DNA from: Erythrobacter sp. EC-HK427
GTDB lineage: Bacteria; Pseudomonadota; Alphaproteobacteria; Sphingomonadales; Sphingomonadaceae
Reading direction: 5' to 3'
Length of the DNA: 64,000 nt
Assembly: GCF_902498745.1 (NCBI RefSeq)
Contig: NZ_LR701479.1
Location: 2,132,881 to 2,196,880 of the forward strand
Part shown: piece after piece, positions 8,097-15,795 of the stretch
Position numbering within the stretch: position 1 is the first letter of the stretch
Layout of the letters: each line of letters begins with the position of its first letter
The notes under the pieces: generated by a model
The model's database searches: none
What the model was told of the DNA's origin: nothing
Seen by the model: the letters and a program-made list of their open reading frames with translations, nothing else
Translations under genes and position numbers: made by a program

Positions 8097-8857
8097 TGGC
8101 AGAGCTCACCACGCAACACATCACCAGCTTCGACGGCACCCGCCTCGCCATTCACCGGATGGGGGAGGGGCGGCCGGTGCTGCTGCTGCACGGGCTGTTT
8201 TCCAGCGCGCAGGTCAACTGGATCAAATACGGCCATGCCGCCGCGCTGACAGAAGCAGGGTTTGAATGCATCATGCCCGATTGGCGGGTGCACGGGGAAA
8301 GCGATTCCCCGACCGACGTGGATGCGATCATGCCCGGTGTGCTGGTGCGCGACAGCTTCGCCATCGTAGAGGCGCTGGGGCTGACCGACTATGACATGGT
8401 CGGCTTCTCGCTCGGCGCGCGCACGTCGGTGAGCAATGTGATTGCGGGCCTTGCGCCGCGCCGTCTGGTGCTCTCCGGCATGGGGCTGGAAGGGCTGACC
8501 AATTGGGAGAAGCGCGTCGCCTTTTTCATCGACATGATCGACCGGTACGATGAAATCGAGCGCGGCGATCCGGCGTTTATCGCCAAGGCTTTCATGACCG
8601 CGCAGGGCATCGACAAGGATGCGGCCCGCCTGCTGCTGACCAAGGGCGTGGACGATATCGATGTGGCGAAGCTCTCCACCATCGCCATGCGCACCATGGT
8701 GCTGATCGGCGATGAAGACCGCGACAACGGCTCCCCCCAACGCCTCGCCGATGCGCTGCCCGATGCCTTTGTCGAAGTGATCCCCGGCAACCACATGAGC
8801 TGCGTGACGCGGCCCGAACTGGGCGCGGCGCTGGTGCGGTTCCTTTCCGCGCCGTAG
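8096..8857 (+). CDS. Alpha/beta fold hydrolase
   Basis: 253 residues from ATG 8096, chosen because it overlaps the preceding stop and starts MAELTTQHITSFDG. Landmarks are the oxyanion region VLLLHGLFSSAQVNW, the nucleophile elbow GFSLGARTS (Ser nucleophile), a late DEDRDNGSP acid region and the His in IPGNHMSC. Family members include esterases, epoxide hydrolases and C-C hydrolases; the substrate is not predictable. Soluble and cytoplasmic. Confidence 0.88.
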   Translation: MAELTTQHITSFDGTRLAIHRMGEGRPVLLLHGLFSSAQVNWIKYGHAAALTEAGFECIMPDWRVHGESDSPTDVDAIMPGVLVRDSFAIVEALGLTDYDMVGFSLGARTSVSNVIAGLAPRRLVLSGMGLEGLTNWEKRVAFFIDMIDRYDEIERGDPAFIAKAFMTAQGIDKDAARLLLTKGVDDIDVAKLSTIAMRTMVLIGDEDRDNGSPQRLADALPDAFVEVIPGNHMSCVTRPELGAALVRFLSAP

Positions 8858-8874
8858 GCGCTTGCATTCTGGTT

Positions 8875-8949
8875 CGCGCAGAGATCGCAGAGAGCCCGGA
8901 GATTTTTGATTGCACGCAAGGCCTCGGCGACCTCTGCGGACTCTGCGCG
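8875..8949. repeat. Inverted repeat of the CGCAGAG family, without a gene inside
   Basis: The left arm at 8875-8892 (CGCGCAGAGATCGCAGAG) and right arm at 8932-8949 (CTCTGCGGACTCTGCGCG) are inverted copies matching at 16 of 18 bases. The arms resemble those around the GxxExxY gene at 22492-22946 and the array at 34211-34252. It may be a gene-less (MITE-like) relative. The rest of the gap up to 9049 shows nothing I recognise. Confidence 0.65.
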
Positions 8950-9049
8950 ATATCCTTGTAGACAGCTTTTGGGTGGGGAAGGGGTATGTGCTGCCTTTGC
9001 GTTCCCCGCGTGAACCATTTATCCAGCCTTCGATGGAATACACCATCGC

Positions 9050-10057
9050 ATGAAGCGCCTAACCCTGTTCGCCGCCGCCCTTGCACTCGCGTCCTGCGCG
9101 CAGGAGCCCGCGCGGCAATTCGATCCGCCCGAAGGCACCCTGTTTGTCGCCAACAAATATGACGGCAGCCTCTCGCGCATCGATTTGTTCACCGGAGAGG
9201 AAACGCATCGCGCACAGACCTGCGATGACAATCACGAGCTGACCATCTCGCCCGACGAACACTATGTCGCAGTGATGTGCTATACGGGGCGGACAATCGA
9301 AATTTACGCGACCGCCGATCTCGCCCCCGTGCGCACGGTCGAACTGCCCGATGGCGCACTGCCGCACGCCGCGCATTGGGTGCGCGATGATCGCCTGATC
9401 GTCAGCGCGGAGGGGCGCGGGTCAATGATTTTCGTCGATTTTCCGGCCGGGCTGGACGGCAAAGAGGCGCTCACCGAGTTTGGCGGGGTCGACGGCCCGC
9501 CTTGGCCCACTGGCGCGCATCTGTTCGCGGTGTCGCCCGATGTGCGCTTCGCCTTTGGCACCGTCATCCCGCGCGGCGATGTGGTGCGCTATGATCTTGC
9601 CAACGCTGCCGATGCGGCAAGCCGCCGGATTGGCGAGACCGTCGGCTCGCCCGCTTTGTCGCCCGACGGTGAAAGCCTGTGGGTCGCCTCGCACACCGAC
9701 AATCAGGCGATCCGCCTCGATCCCTTGACGCTGGATGTGCTGGCCGAAGTGGAGACGGGCGCGCTGCCGATCCGGCTGGCGTTCCATCCCTCGGGCGATT
9801 TCCTGGTCAGCTCCAATTTTGCAGGCGGCGATTTGACAGTGATCGACGTGGCGACGAACGAAGTGGTGCGTACGATAGAGGTCTCCGGCGATGCCGCGGC
9901 GGAGCAGGTGAACCTGATTTTCAGCGCCGATGGCACCCGGATCTATGCCTCCGAAACGGCCAGCGGCACCATTGCCGAGATCGACTGGGCCAGCGGCCAG
10001 CTGCGCCGCCGTTTGGCAGCAGGCGCGGGCGGGGACGGGATTGCGCTGATCGAATAG
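9050..10057 (+). CDS. YncE-like beta-propeller lipoprotein (first of a tandem pair)
   Basis: 335 residues. MKRLTLFAAALALASC is a lipoprotein signal (Cys16). The rest consists of repeated blades with motifs such as GTLFVANKYDGSLSRIDL, ELTISPDEHYVAVMCY, SLWVASHTDNQAIRLDPLTLDVLAEV and DGTRIYASETASGTIAEIDW, typical of the YncE/40-residue YVTN propeller group. Function in this group is usually unknown; membrane-anchored ligand or partner binding is the safest inference. It is clearly paralogous to the next gene, including the shared string RIDL.TGEETHRA.TC and identical blade order. Confidence 0.85.
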   Translation: MKRLTLFAAALALASCAQEPARQFDPPEGTLFVANKYDGSLSRIDLFTGEETHRAQTCDDNHELTISPDEHYVAVMCYTGRTIEIYATADLAPVRTVELPDGALPHAAHWVRDDRLIVSAEGRGSMIFVDFPAGLDGKEALTEFGGVDGPPWPTGAHLFAVSPDVRFAFGTVIPRGDVVRYDLANAADAASRRIGETVGSPALSPDGESLWVASHTDNQAIRLDPLTLDVLAEVETGALPIRLAFHPSGDFLVSSNFAGGDLTVIDVATNEVVRTIEVSGDAAAEQVNLIFSADGTRIYASETASGTIAEIDWASGQLRRRLAAGAGGDGIALIE

Positions 10058-10123
10058 CGGTGCTTCCCTTTGCTGGGCCGATGCGCCACATTGGCGGCCT
10101 GGAACGTGCAACCGGAGGAAACC

Positions 10124-11146
10124 ATGCGCCTGCTTGCGTTCATCATGCTTGGCCTCTCGCTGACCGCCTGCGCGCCAGCCCAGTTGGAGGCGCAGTCTAT
10201 GTCTTCGGCGCAAGGCACCGGCACGCTGTTCGTCGCCAACAAACGGGGGGCAAGCCTGTCGCGGATTGACCTTGCTACGGGCGAGGAGACTCACCGCGCG
10301 GAAACCTGCGAGAACCCGCATGAGCTGACCGTGTCGCCGGATGCGCAATTTGTGCTGGTGGCGTGCTATTCGGGGCGGTCGGTCGAGGTCTTCTCGACAG
10401 AGAGCCTCGCCGAAGCCGGAACGCTATTCCTTGGCACGAATGCGCGGGTGCACAGTGCCTTGTGGCTGCCCGACGGTCGCGTCATCGCGGGCGCGGAAGG
10501 GCGCGGGTCGCTTTACAGTTTCGAAGTGCAAATGCAGGACGGCCGAGTGCCTCCGCTCTTTCCCTGGCAGGAAATTGGCGGCGGGGAAGGGGCGGCACGT
10601 GGCCCGCACCTGATTGCCGTCTCGCCTGACGGGCGCAGCGCTTGGGGCACATTCATCGAAGCAGGCGAAGTCGTGCTTTACAATCTGGATGGCGCGGAAG
10701 AAGCCGCCCGCGCCCGCATCGGCAACCAGATCGAGGCCATTGCTCTCTCGCCCGATGGGGGAAGCCTGTGGGTCGCTTCGAATGCGGACAGCATTGCTTA
10801 CCGCCTTGATCCGCTGACGCTGGAGGTGCTCGCCGAAGTGCCGACAGGGCAAGTGCCGATCCGCCTCGCCATGCACCCGTCCGGCGACTATATCGTCAGC
10901 AGCAATTTCGGCAGTGGCGATCTGACGGTGATCGAGACGCGCTCCAATGCAGTGGTGCGCACTATCCCTGTGTCCGGCAGCCGAGATGCGGTGCAGGTGA
11001 CGCTGGTGTTCAGCGCCGATGGCATCCGCCTCTACGCCGCCGAAACAGCGACCGACACGATTGCCGAGATCGACTTCGCCAGCGGCGAAGTGCTGCGCCG
11101 CATCGCCACCGGGCCGGGCGGTGACGGGCTGGCGGTGATCGATTGA
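10124..11146 (+). CDS. YncE-like beta-propeller lipoprotein (second of a tandem pair)
   Basis: 340 residues from ATG 10124, which has GGAGG five bases upstream. The lipoprotein signal MRLLAFIMLGLSLTAC gives Cys16. The blades repeat those of the preceding gene (GTLFVANKRGASLSRIDL, HELTVSPDAQFVLVACY, SLWVASNADSIAYRLDPLTLEVLAEV, DGIRLYAAETATDTIAEIDF), so the pair arose by tandem duplication. Its stop TGA (11144-11146) overlaps the TTG start of bciA, so the propeller and the reductase are translationally coupled. Confidence 0.86.
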   Translation: MRLLAFIMLGLSLTACAPAQLEAQSMSSAQGTGTLFVANKRGASLSRIDLATGEETHRAETCENPHELTVSPDAQFVLVACYSGRSVEVFSTESLAEAGTLFLGTNARVHSALWLPDGRVIAGAEGRGSLYSFEVQMQDGRVPPLFPWQEIGGGEGAARGPHLIAVSPDGRSAWGTFIEAGEVVLYNLDGAEEAARARIGNQIEAIALSPDGGSLWVASNADSIAYRLDPLTLEVLAEVPTGQVPIRLAMHPSGDYIVSSNFGSGDLTVIETRSNAVVRTIPVSGSRDAVQVTLVFSADGIRLYAAETATDTIAEIDFASGEVLRRIATGPGGDGLAVID

Positions 11147-12081
11147 GCAACGTGTCGCCAAAGCGCGTCCTGCTATTCGGCGCGAGCGGCACGATTGGTG
11201 GCGCGGTGCTTGCCCAACTGCTGGTGGCGGGGCATGAGACGACCTGCATCACGCGCAGCGGATTTTCCGGTGAAGGGGCGAGGATCGTACAGGCCGATAT
11301 CACAGATCGTGCGAGCATTGCGCAAGTGCTGGCCGAGACCCGCTTCGATGCCGTCATCTCCTGCATCGCCTCGCGCAGCGGGGTGCCGGATGATGCCTGG
11401 GCCATCGATTACGCCGCCAATTCCGCGATCCTGAAGGAGGCGCAAGCGGCGGGGGTGGGGCAATTCGTCCTGCTCTCCGCCATTTGCGTGCAGAAGCCGC
11501 AGCTCGCTTTCCAGCAGGCCAAGCTGGCGTTCGAGGCAGAGTTGCAGGCTTCCGGCCTCACCTGGTCGATCATCCGCCCTACAGCCTTCTTCAAATCGCT
11601 GAGCGGGCAGGTGGCGAGAGTGGCGAAGGGCAAACCCTTCCTGCTGTTCGGCAATGGCGAGTTGACCCGGTGCAAGCCGATTTCCGATGCCGATCTGTCG
11701 CGCTTCATCGTCTCTGCGCTGGACGATCCGGCGAAGCATAACCGTATCCTCCCCATTGGCGGCCCCGGTCCGGCAATTTCACCGAAGGAGCAGGGCGAGA
11801 TGCTGTTCGGGATATTGGGCAAAGAGCCGCGCTACCGCAGCATCACGCCGCGCCTGATGGATCTGGCTATTGCCGCCTTGTCGCTCGCCGGAAGGTTTTC
11901 CAAGCGCGCTGCCGCCAAGGCCGAATATGCCCGTATCGGGCGCTACTATGCGACCGAGTCCATGCTGGTGTGGGATACGCAGCGGCAGGTTTATGATGCC
12001 GATGCGACGCCGGAGTTTGGCGAGGATACGCTCGAGGCGCACTACTCCAACCTGCTCGCACTGAGGCGCAACCAGCCATAA
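11143..12081 (+). CDS. bciA: Divinyl chlorophyllide a 8-vinyl reductase, BciA type
   Basis: 312 residues of the atypical SDR/NmrA-like fold. The N-terminal NADPH motif is VLLFGASGTIGGAV. The segment SIIRPTAFFKSLSGQVARVAKGKPFLLFG, the following TRCKPISDADL, HNRILPIGGPGPAISPKEQGEMLF, and the C-terminal ESMLVWD ... YDADATPEFGEDTL match what I know of BciA, which reduces the C8 vinyl group of (bacterio)chlorophyllide precursors with NADPH. No other photosynthesis gene is in the window; bciA often lies outside the photosynthesis cluster. A non-photosynthetic NAD(P)-binding homologue cannot be excluded. The TTG start overlaps the upstream stop. Confidence 0.8.
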   Translation: MSNVSPKRVLLFGASGTIGGAVLAQLLVAGHETTCITRSGFSGEGARIVQADITDRASIAQVLAETRFDAVISCIASRSGVPDDAWAIDYAANSAILKEAQAAGVGQFVLLSAICVQKPQLAFQQAKLAFEAELQASGLTWSIIRPTAFFKSLSGQVARVAKGKPFLLFGNGELTRCKPISDADLSRFIVSALDDPAKHNRILPIGGPGPAISPKEQGEMLFGILGKEPRYRSITPRLMDLAIAALSLAGRFSKRAAAKAEYARIGRYYATESMLVWDTQRQVYDADATPEFGEDTLEAHYSNLLALRRNQP

Positions 12082-12122
12082 AAATGCCCCCGCCGGGGTT
12101 GGTGCGGCGGGGGCATCGTTTT
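12080..12122. terminator. Bidirectional terminator between bciA and the convergent lipoprotein gene
   Basis: Stem TGCCCCCGCC (12085-12094) with GGCGGGGGCA (12106-12115). It is preceded by AAAA and followed by TCGTTTT, placed between two convergent stop codons. Confidence 0.85.
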
Positions 12123-12175
12123 GTCCGGTACCGATGGTGGAGAGTCAGCACCGGACAGGGGTGTGATCGTCCCGG

Positions 12176-12757
12176 TTACTCAGCCGAGAAGGGGAGCGAG
12201 CTGTGGTGGAGGACGATCACAAGATCGCCGGCATCGTTGCGCTCGTAACCGAAGGTGTATTCTACCTTGGTGTCGTTGCCGTCGGTGTCGGTGAAGTAAT
12301 AATTGCCCATCGCGAGCGCGGTATTGCCGTCTTCATCGATGATGGTGCCTTCGTTTTCCCAGCGGACGGCCGTCCACGGCTTGATTGCAAAGCCGCCATC
12401 CTCGGTGCCCTCGGCGCCGATGAAGTAGGTCAGCGCTTCATCGAAGGTGCCGCGGAACTGGTCCACCGCCGCCAGCGTCGGCTTGAAGAGCACGGTCATA
12501 CCGTCTTCGTAGCCGTAGAAGGTGTTGATGTGGTTCGTGGCCGCTTCGGCCACGTCGCCACCTTCGGTGCTGACCGCGCCGATGGCGACAATGCCTTCGC
12601 CCCAGGCTTCGCGCGCGGCGTCGACATCGGCTTCGGTGATCGCAGCGCCGGCTTCTGCGGTCTCTCCACCTTCGCCGCCTTCGGTTGCAGCTTCACTGCA
12701 AGCCACCAGAGCAAGCGCGGCTGCGCCGGCCAGCGAAACAGAAACAATCTTCTTCAT
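12176..12757 (-). CDS. Putative lipoprotein, probably of a SnoaL/NTF2-like fold
   Basis: 193 residues from the ATG at 12757 (MKKIVSVSLAGAAALALVAC, lipobox Cys20). After an acidic Glu/Gly/Ala linker comes a domain with DAAREAWGEGIVAIG, INTFYGYEDGMTVLFKPTLA, GFAIKPWTAVRWEN, ALAMGNYYFTDTDGN and a C-terminal LVIVLHHSSLPF. The pattern of a small helix-plus-sheet domain ending in HHSSLP resembles SnoaL-like proteins of unknown role; homologues are sometimes annotated as a cyclohydrolase, which I do not support. Anchored in the envelope. Confidence 0.75.
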   Translation of the reverse strand: MKKIVSVSLAGAAALALVACSEAATEGGEGGETAEAGAAITEADVDAAREAWGEGIVAIGAVSTEGGDVAEAATNHINTFYGYEDGMTVLFKPTLAAVDQFRGTFDEALTYFIGAEGTEDGGFAIKPWTAVRWENEGTIIDEDGNTALAMGNYYFTDTDGNDTKVEYTFGYERNDAGDLVIVLHHSSLPFSAE

Positions 12758-12982
12758 CAGATACTTCCCTTCTTCGCTCCGCACCAAAGGGCACGGAGTC
12801 ACGATGACTTTCGATCAGGGGCGATAATGATGTTGGGAGATGGTCCCGGCCCCTGCTGTTCGTCGCAGTCCGACATCACGCGGCATTGCTGCACGCGCCA
12901 GAGGGGCCCGGTCCTGCTACGCGATACAATGCAACATCACGCAAGGGGTTCCCGGCGGGAAGAATTTTTTTTGGCCGGAACG

Positions 12983-13013
12983 AAAAAGGGCGCCGCCATT
13001 GCTGGCAGCGCCC
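12983..13013 (-). terminator. Terminator of the rpsF-rpsR-rplI operon
   Basis: Read on the minus strand: stem GGGCGCTGCC / GGCGGCGCCC (13013-13004 with 12997-12988, one mismatch), loop AGCAAT, then a U-run from AAAAA at 12983-12987. It lies about 30 bases beyond the rplI stop. Confidence 0.88.
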
Positions 13014-13044
13014 TGATTTTCTTGCATAAACCGTGACGAAAAAA

Positions 13045-13668
13045 TCAGCCTTCGGCGGCTTCTTCACCGTCGGCGGCATCGTCACCTTCCGGAGCGGGCA
13101 GATCGCCCAGTTCGTGGTCGGGATCGAGCTCTTCCTGGAAGCCTTCGGCTGCGCGGTCGGCAGCGTCTTCTTCCGCAGCCTGCGCGAGGATGTCCACGCC
13201 CTGCCGCTGCAGTTCGGCTTCGTCGTCCGAACGGGCGACATTGGCCTTTACCAGCACTTCGACTTCAGGGTGCAGACGGATCGTCACGTCGAACATACCG
13301 ATCGTCTTGATCGGTGCGCCCATGATGACCTGACGCTTGTCGATGTTGTGACCCTTTTCGGTCAGGCCGACGGCAACGTCGCGCACATTGACCGAGCCGT
13401 AGAGCTGGCCAGCATTCGAAGCGGCGCGGATCAGGACGATCTCGGCACCGGCAACCTTTTCGCCATGCTTTTCGGCTTCGACACGCTTTTCGGCGTTTTC
13501 TGCTTCCAGCTTGTCGCGGTTGGCTTCGAAGACCCGCTTGTTGGCTTCGTTGGCGCGGAGGGCCTTCTTCTGCGGCAGCAGGAAGTTGCGGGCGTAGCCG
13601 TCCTTCACGGTAACAACATCACCGATCTGGCCAAGGCCGCCAACGCGTTCGAGGAGGATAATATCCAT
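13045..13668 (-). CDS. rplI: 50S ribosomal protein L9 with an extended acidic C-terminus
   Basis: 207 residues. The N-terminal 23S rRNA-binding domain MDIILLERVGGLGQIGDVVTVKDGYARNFL ends in the conserved linker helix (KALRANEANKRVFEANRDKLE). The C-terminal domain with GQLYGSVNVRDVA and PIKTIGMFDVTIRLHPEVEV follows. After about residue 150, where most L9 proteins end, an added tail of roughly 55 residues is rich in Glu, Asp and Ala (for example EGDDAADGEEAAEG). L9 bridges the stalk base and influences reading-frame maintenance. Third gene of the operon, 15 bases after rpsR. Confidence 0.96.
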   Translation of the reverse strand: MDIILLERVGGLGQIGDVVTVKDGYARNFLLPQKKALRANEANKRVFEANRDKLEAENAEKRVEAEKHGEKVAGAEIVLIRAASNAGQLYGSVNVRDVAVGLTEKGHNIDKRQVIMGAPIKTIGMFDVTIRLHPEVEVLVKANVARSDDEAELQRQGVDILAQAAEEDAADRAAEGFQEELDPDHELGDLPAPEGDDAADGEEAAEG

Positions 13669-13683
13669 GGTTCCGGTCTCCTC

Positions 13684-13908
13684 TTACTTCACGACGTAGG
13701 GCAGCAGGCCCAGGTGACGGGCGCGCTTGATCGCCTTGGCCAGATCACGCTGCTTCTTGGCAGAAACGGCGGTGATACGGCTGGGCACGATCTTGCCGCG
13801 TTCGGACATGAAGCCCTGCAGCAGACGCGTGTCTTTGTAATCGATCTTCGGAGCATCCTTGGCCGCGAACGGGCAGGACTTGCGGCGGCGGTAAAACGGA
13901 CGAGCCAT
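13684..13908 (-). CDS. rpsR: 30S ribosomal protein S18
   Basis: 74 residues, normal size. Shows [61 protein letters not shown]18 pairs with S6 on the 30S platform. The start overlaps the rpsF stop by one base (13908). Confidence 0.97.
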   Translation of the reverse strand: MARPFYRRRKSCPFAAKDAPKIDYKDTRLLQGFMSERGKIVPSRITAVSAKKQRDLAKAIKRARHLGLLPYVVK

Positions 13909-14273
13909 CAGTCACGATCCTCCCGGTCTGCGCGCTTCTTCTTATCGCGATCATTCTTGCGCATCATGACAGACGGGCCGTCTTCATGCTCTTCGACTGC
14001 GATAGTGAGCCAGCGGATCACGTCTTCATTGATGCGGTTCTGACGCTCCAGTTCAGCCACCAGCGAGCCGGGGCCATCAATGTTGAGCATCACGAAATGC
14101 GCTTTGCGATTGCGGTCAATCTTGTAGGCGAGGGATTTGAGGCCCCAGGTCTCGGTCTTCACGACCTTGCCGCCATTGTTCTCCACGATTTCCGTGGCAC
14201 CAGCGGCAAGCGCATCAACCTGAGCCTGGCTCAAGTCCTGACGCGCGAGGAATATGTGCTCATAAAGAGCCAT
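13908..14273 (-). CDS. rpsF: 30S ribosomal protein S6
   Basis: 121 residues with the ferredoxin-like core: [62 protein letters not shown] and EDVIRWLTI. The tail is charged ([11 protein letters not shown]). First gene of rpsF-rpsR-rplI on the minus strand. The 225-base gap upstream (14274-14498) to the divergent DUF808 gene must hold both promoters; I saw no regulatory hairpin I could defend. Confidence 0.97.
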   Translation of the reverse strand: MALYEHIFLARQDLSQAQVDALAAGATEIVENNGGKVVKTETWGLKSLAYKIDRNRKAHFVMLNIDGPGSLVAELERQNRINEDVIRWLTIAVEEHEDGPSVMMRKNDRDKKKRADREDRD

Positions 14274-14498
14274 ACGCGCTTCCTTTCACTTCCATGCCGA
14301 TCGCTGACATTGGCACGGCGAATTCCGTGCGCGTCCCTCCGGCTTTCTTCGATTTTCCTTAACAGGGCTGCGTGCCCATACGCTACGGAAGGCGCGCTCT
14401 TAGCGGTTTGCCCGCCAAAAGCAAGCGATATGCAGGCTTGCGGCAAAGCAAGCGGCAGGGCAGGGGAAATCCTTATCACAAAGCAGGGAGTTTCCACC

Positions 14499-15458
14499 AT
14501 GCCATCAGGCCTTGCCGCCCTTCTTGACGACATTTCCATTATCGCCCGTGCGGCCTCGGCTTCGGTGGACGATATTGCCGCGGCGGCGGGCCGGGCGGGC
14601 ACGAAAACGGCCGGTGTGGTGATCGACGATGCGGCGGTGACGCCCTCCTATGTCACGGGGCTGGAGCCTGCGCGCGAGCTGCCGATCATCTGGAAGATTG
14701 CCAAGGGCAGCCTGTTCAACAAGATGATCATCCTGCTCCCGGCGGCGCTGCTGCTCAGCCAGTTTCTCCCGTGGGCGATCATGCCGCTGTTGATGCTGGG
14801 CGGGGCGTTCCTGTGTTACGAAGGCGCCGAGAAGGTGATCGAGAAGCTGGGCGGGGCCAAGCACGGCAAGAACCTCGACAGCCCGATAGAAAATCCGGAG
14901 GAATTCGAGAAGGAGCGCGTTGCAGGGGCAATCCGGACCGATCTGATCCTGTCAGCCGAAATCATGGCCATCACACTGAGCGAAGTGGCGACCGAGACGC
15001 TGCTTACCCGTGCGGGCGTGTTGGCGGTGGTGGGGATAATCATCACCGTCGCGGTCTATGGCGCGGTGGCGCTGATCGTGAAGATGGACGATGCTGGCCT
15101 GCACCTCTCGCGCGAAGGCCGCACCGAAGCGGGTCGCAATTTCGGGCGCGGGCTGGTGAATGCGATGCCGCATTTGCTGACCCTCCTTTCCGTTGTCGGG
15201 ACGGTGGCGATGCTGTGGGTCGGCGGCGGGATTATCATCCACGGCCTGCACGAGCTGGGCGTGCTGTTCCCCGAAGAGGCGATCCATTCTGCGCAGCATT
15301 GGGTGGAACATGTCGCGGGCGGGCTGGGCGGAGTGCTGGGCTGGCTGACCTTTGCCGGCGCTTCCGCGCTAGTGGGGCTGGCGCTGGGCGCGCTGATTGT
15401 GTTCGTCCTGCACAAAGTGCTGGGATTCGGGCATACGGAGGAGGCGGCAGCGCACTAA
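14499..15458 (+). CDS. DUF808 family (YedI-type) inner-membrane protein
   Basis: 319 residues from ATG 14499. The N-terminal soluble part MPSGLAALLDDISIIARAASASVDDIAAA is the DUF808 hallmark. A membrane domain with about five to six segments follows (for example MIILLPAALLLSQFLPWAIM, VLAVVGIIITVAVYGAVALIV and LLTLLSVVGTVAMLWVGGGI), plus conserved YEGAEKV. Function is unknown in all bacteria that carry it. The convergent small gene on the other strand overlaps its last 4 bases. Confidence 0.9.
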   Translation: MPSGLAALLDDISIIARAASASVDDIAAAAGRAGTKTAGVVIDDAAVTPSYVTGLEPARELPIIWKIAKGSLFNKMIILLPAALLLSQFLPWAIMPLLMLGGAFLCYEGAEKVIEKLGGAKHGKNLDSPIENPEEFEKERVAGAIRTDLILSAEIMAITLSEVATETLLTRAGVLAVVGIIITVAVYGAVALIVKMDDAGLHLSREGRTEAGRNFGRGLVNAMPHLLTLLSVVGTVAMLWVGGGIIIHGLHELGVLFPEEAIHSAQHWVEHVAGGLGGVLGWLTFAGASALVGLALGALIVFVLHKVLGFGHTEEAAAH

Positions 15459-15754
15459 GCCACCGCCCGCCGGGTCTTCCGCTCCTCTGCCAACCACGCA
15501 TCCTTGTTCGGCCAACTGCGCCCGTCGCTCGCCTCGACGCGGCCATCGGGGTGCAGCACGAACCACGGGTCTTCATCCGCCGCGCGCGGATCGAGCACCA
15601 TCGGCGTGAGCGTGCGATCCTGGTTCACTTGCCAGCCGAGCACGTTGCAAGAGACCAGATCGACCAGATTATCATCGAAATAAGCGGAGACGAGATAGGT
15701 GCCGGGCGCGGCATCGAACAGGCCGGTGCCTGACGGGTTGTATTTCTTCTGCAT
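15455..15754 (-). CDS. Conserved hypothetical protein
   Basis: 99 residues with no signal or membrane segment. The sequence (GTGLFDAAPGTYLVSAYFDDNLVDLVSCNVLGWQ, then LTPMVLDP, DPWFVLHPDGRVEASDGRSW) suggests a small beta-rich domain, but I do not recognise a family. The ATG at 15754 is the only good start. The stop overlaps the DUF808 stop on the opposite strand. Confidence 0.6.
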   Translation of the reverse strand: MQKKYNPSGTGLFDAAPGTYLVSAYFDDNLVDLVSCNVLGWQVNQDRTLTPMVLDPRAADEDPWFVLHPDGRVEASDGRSWPNKDAWLAEERKTRRAVA

Positions 15755-15795
15755 GAGGTTCGGCGCGCTCCCGGTTGTTGAGCGTCTGTGTTGCC

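Noticed and set aside
12803-12982. Possible small RNA or gene in the gap upstream of the NTF2-like lipoprotein
   Set aside because: No open frame with a credible start and no stable hairpin beyond the rplI terminator.
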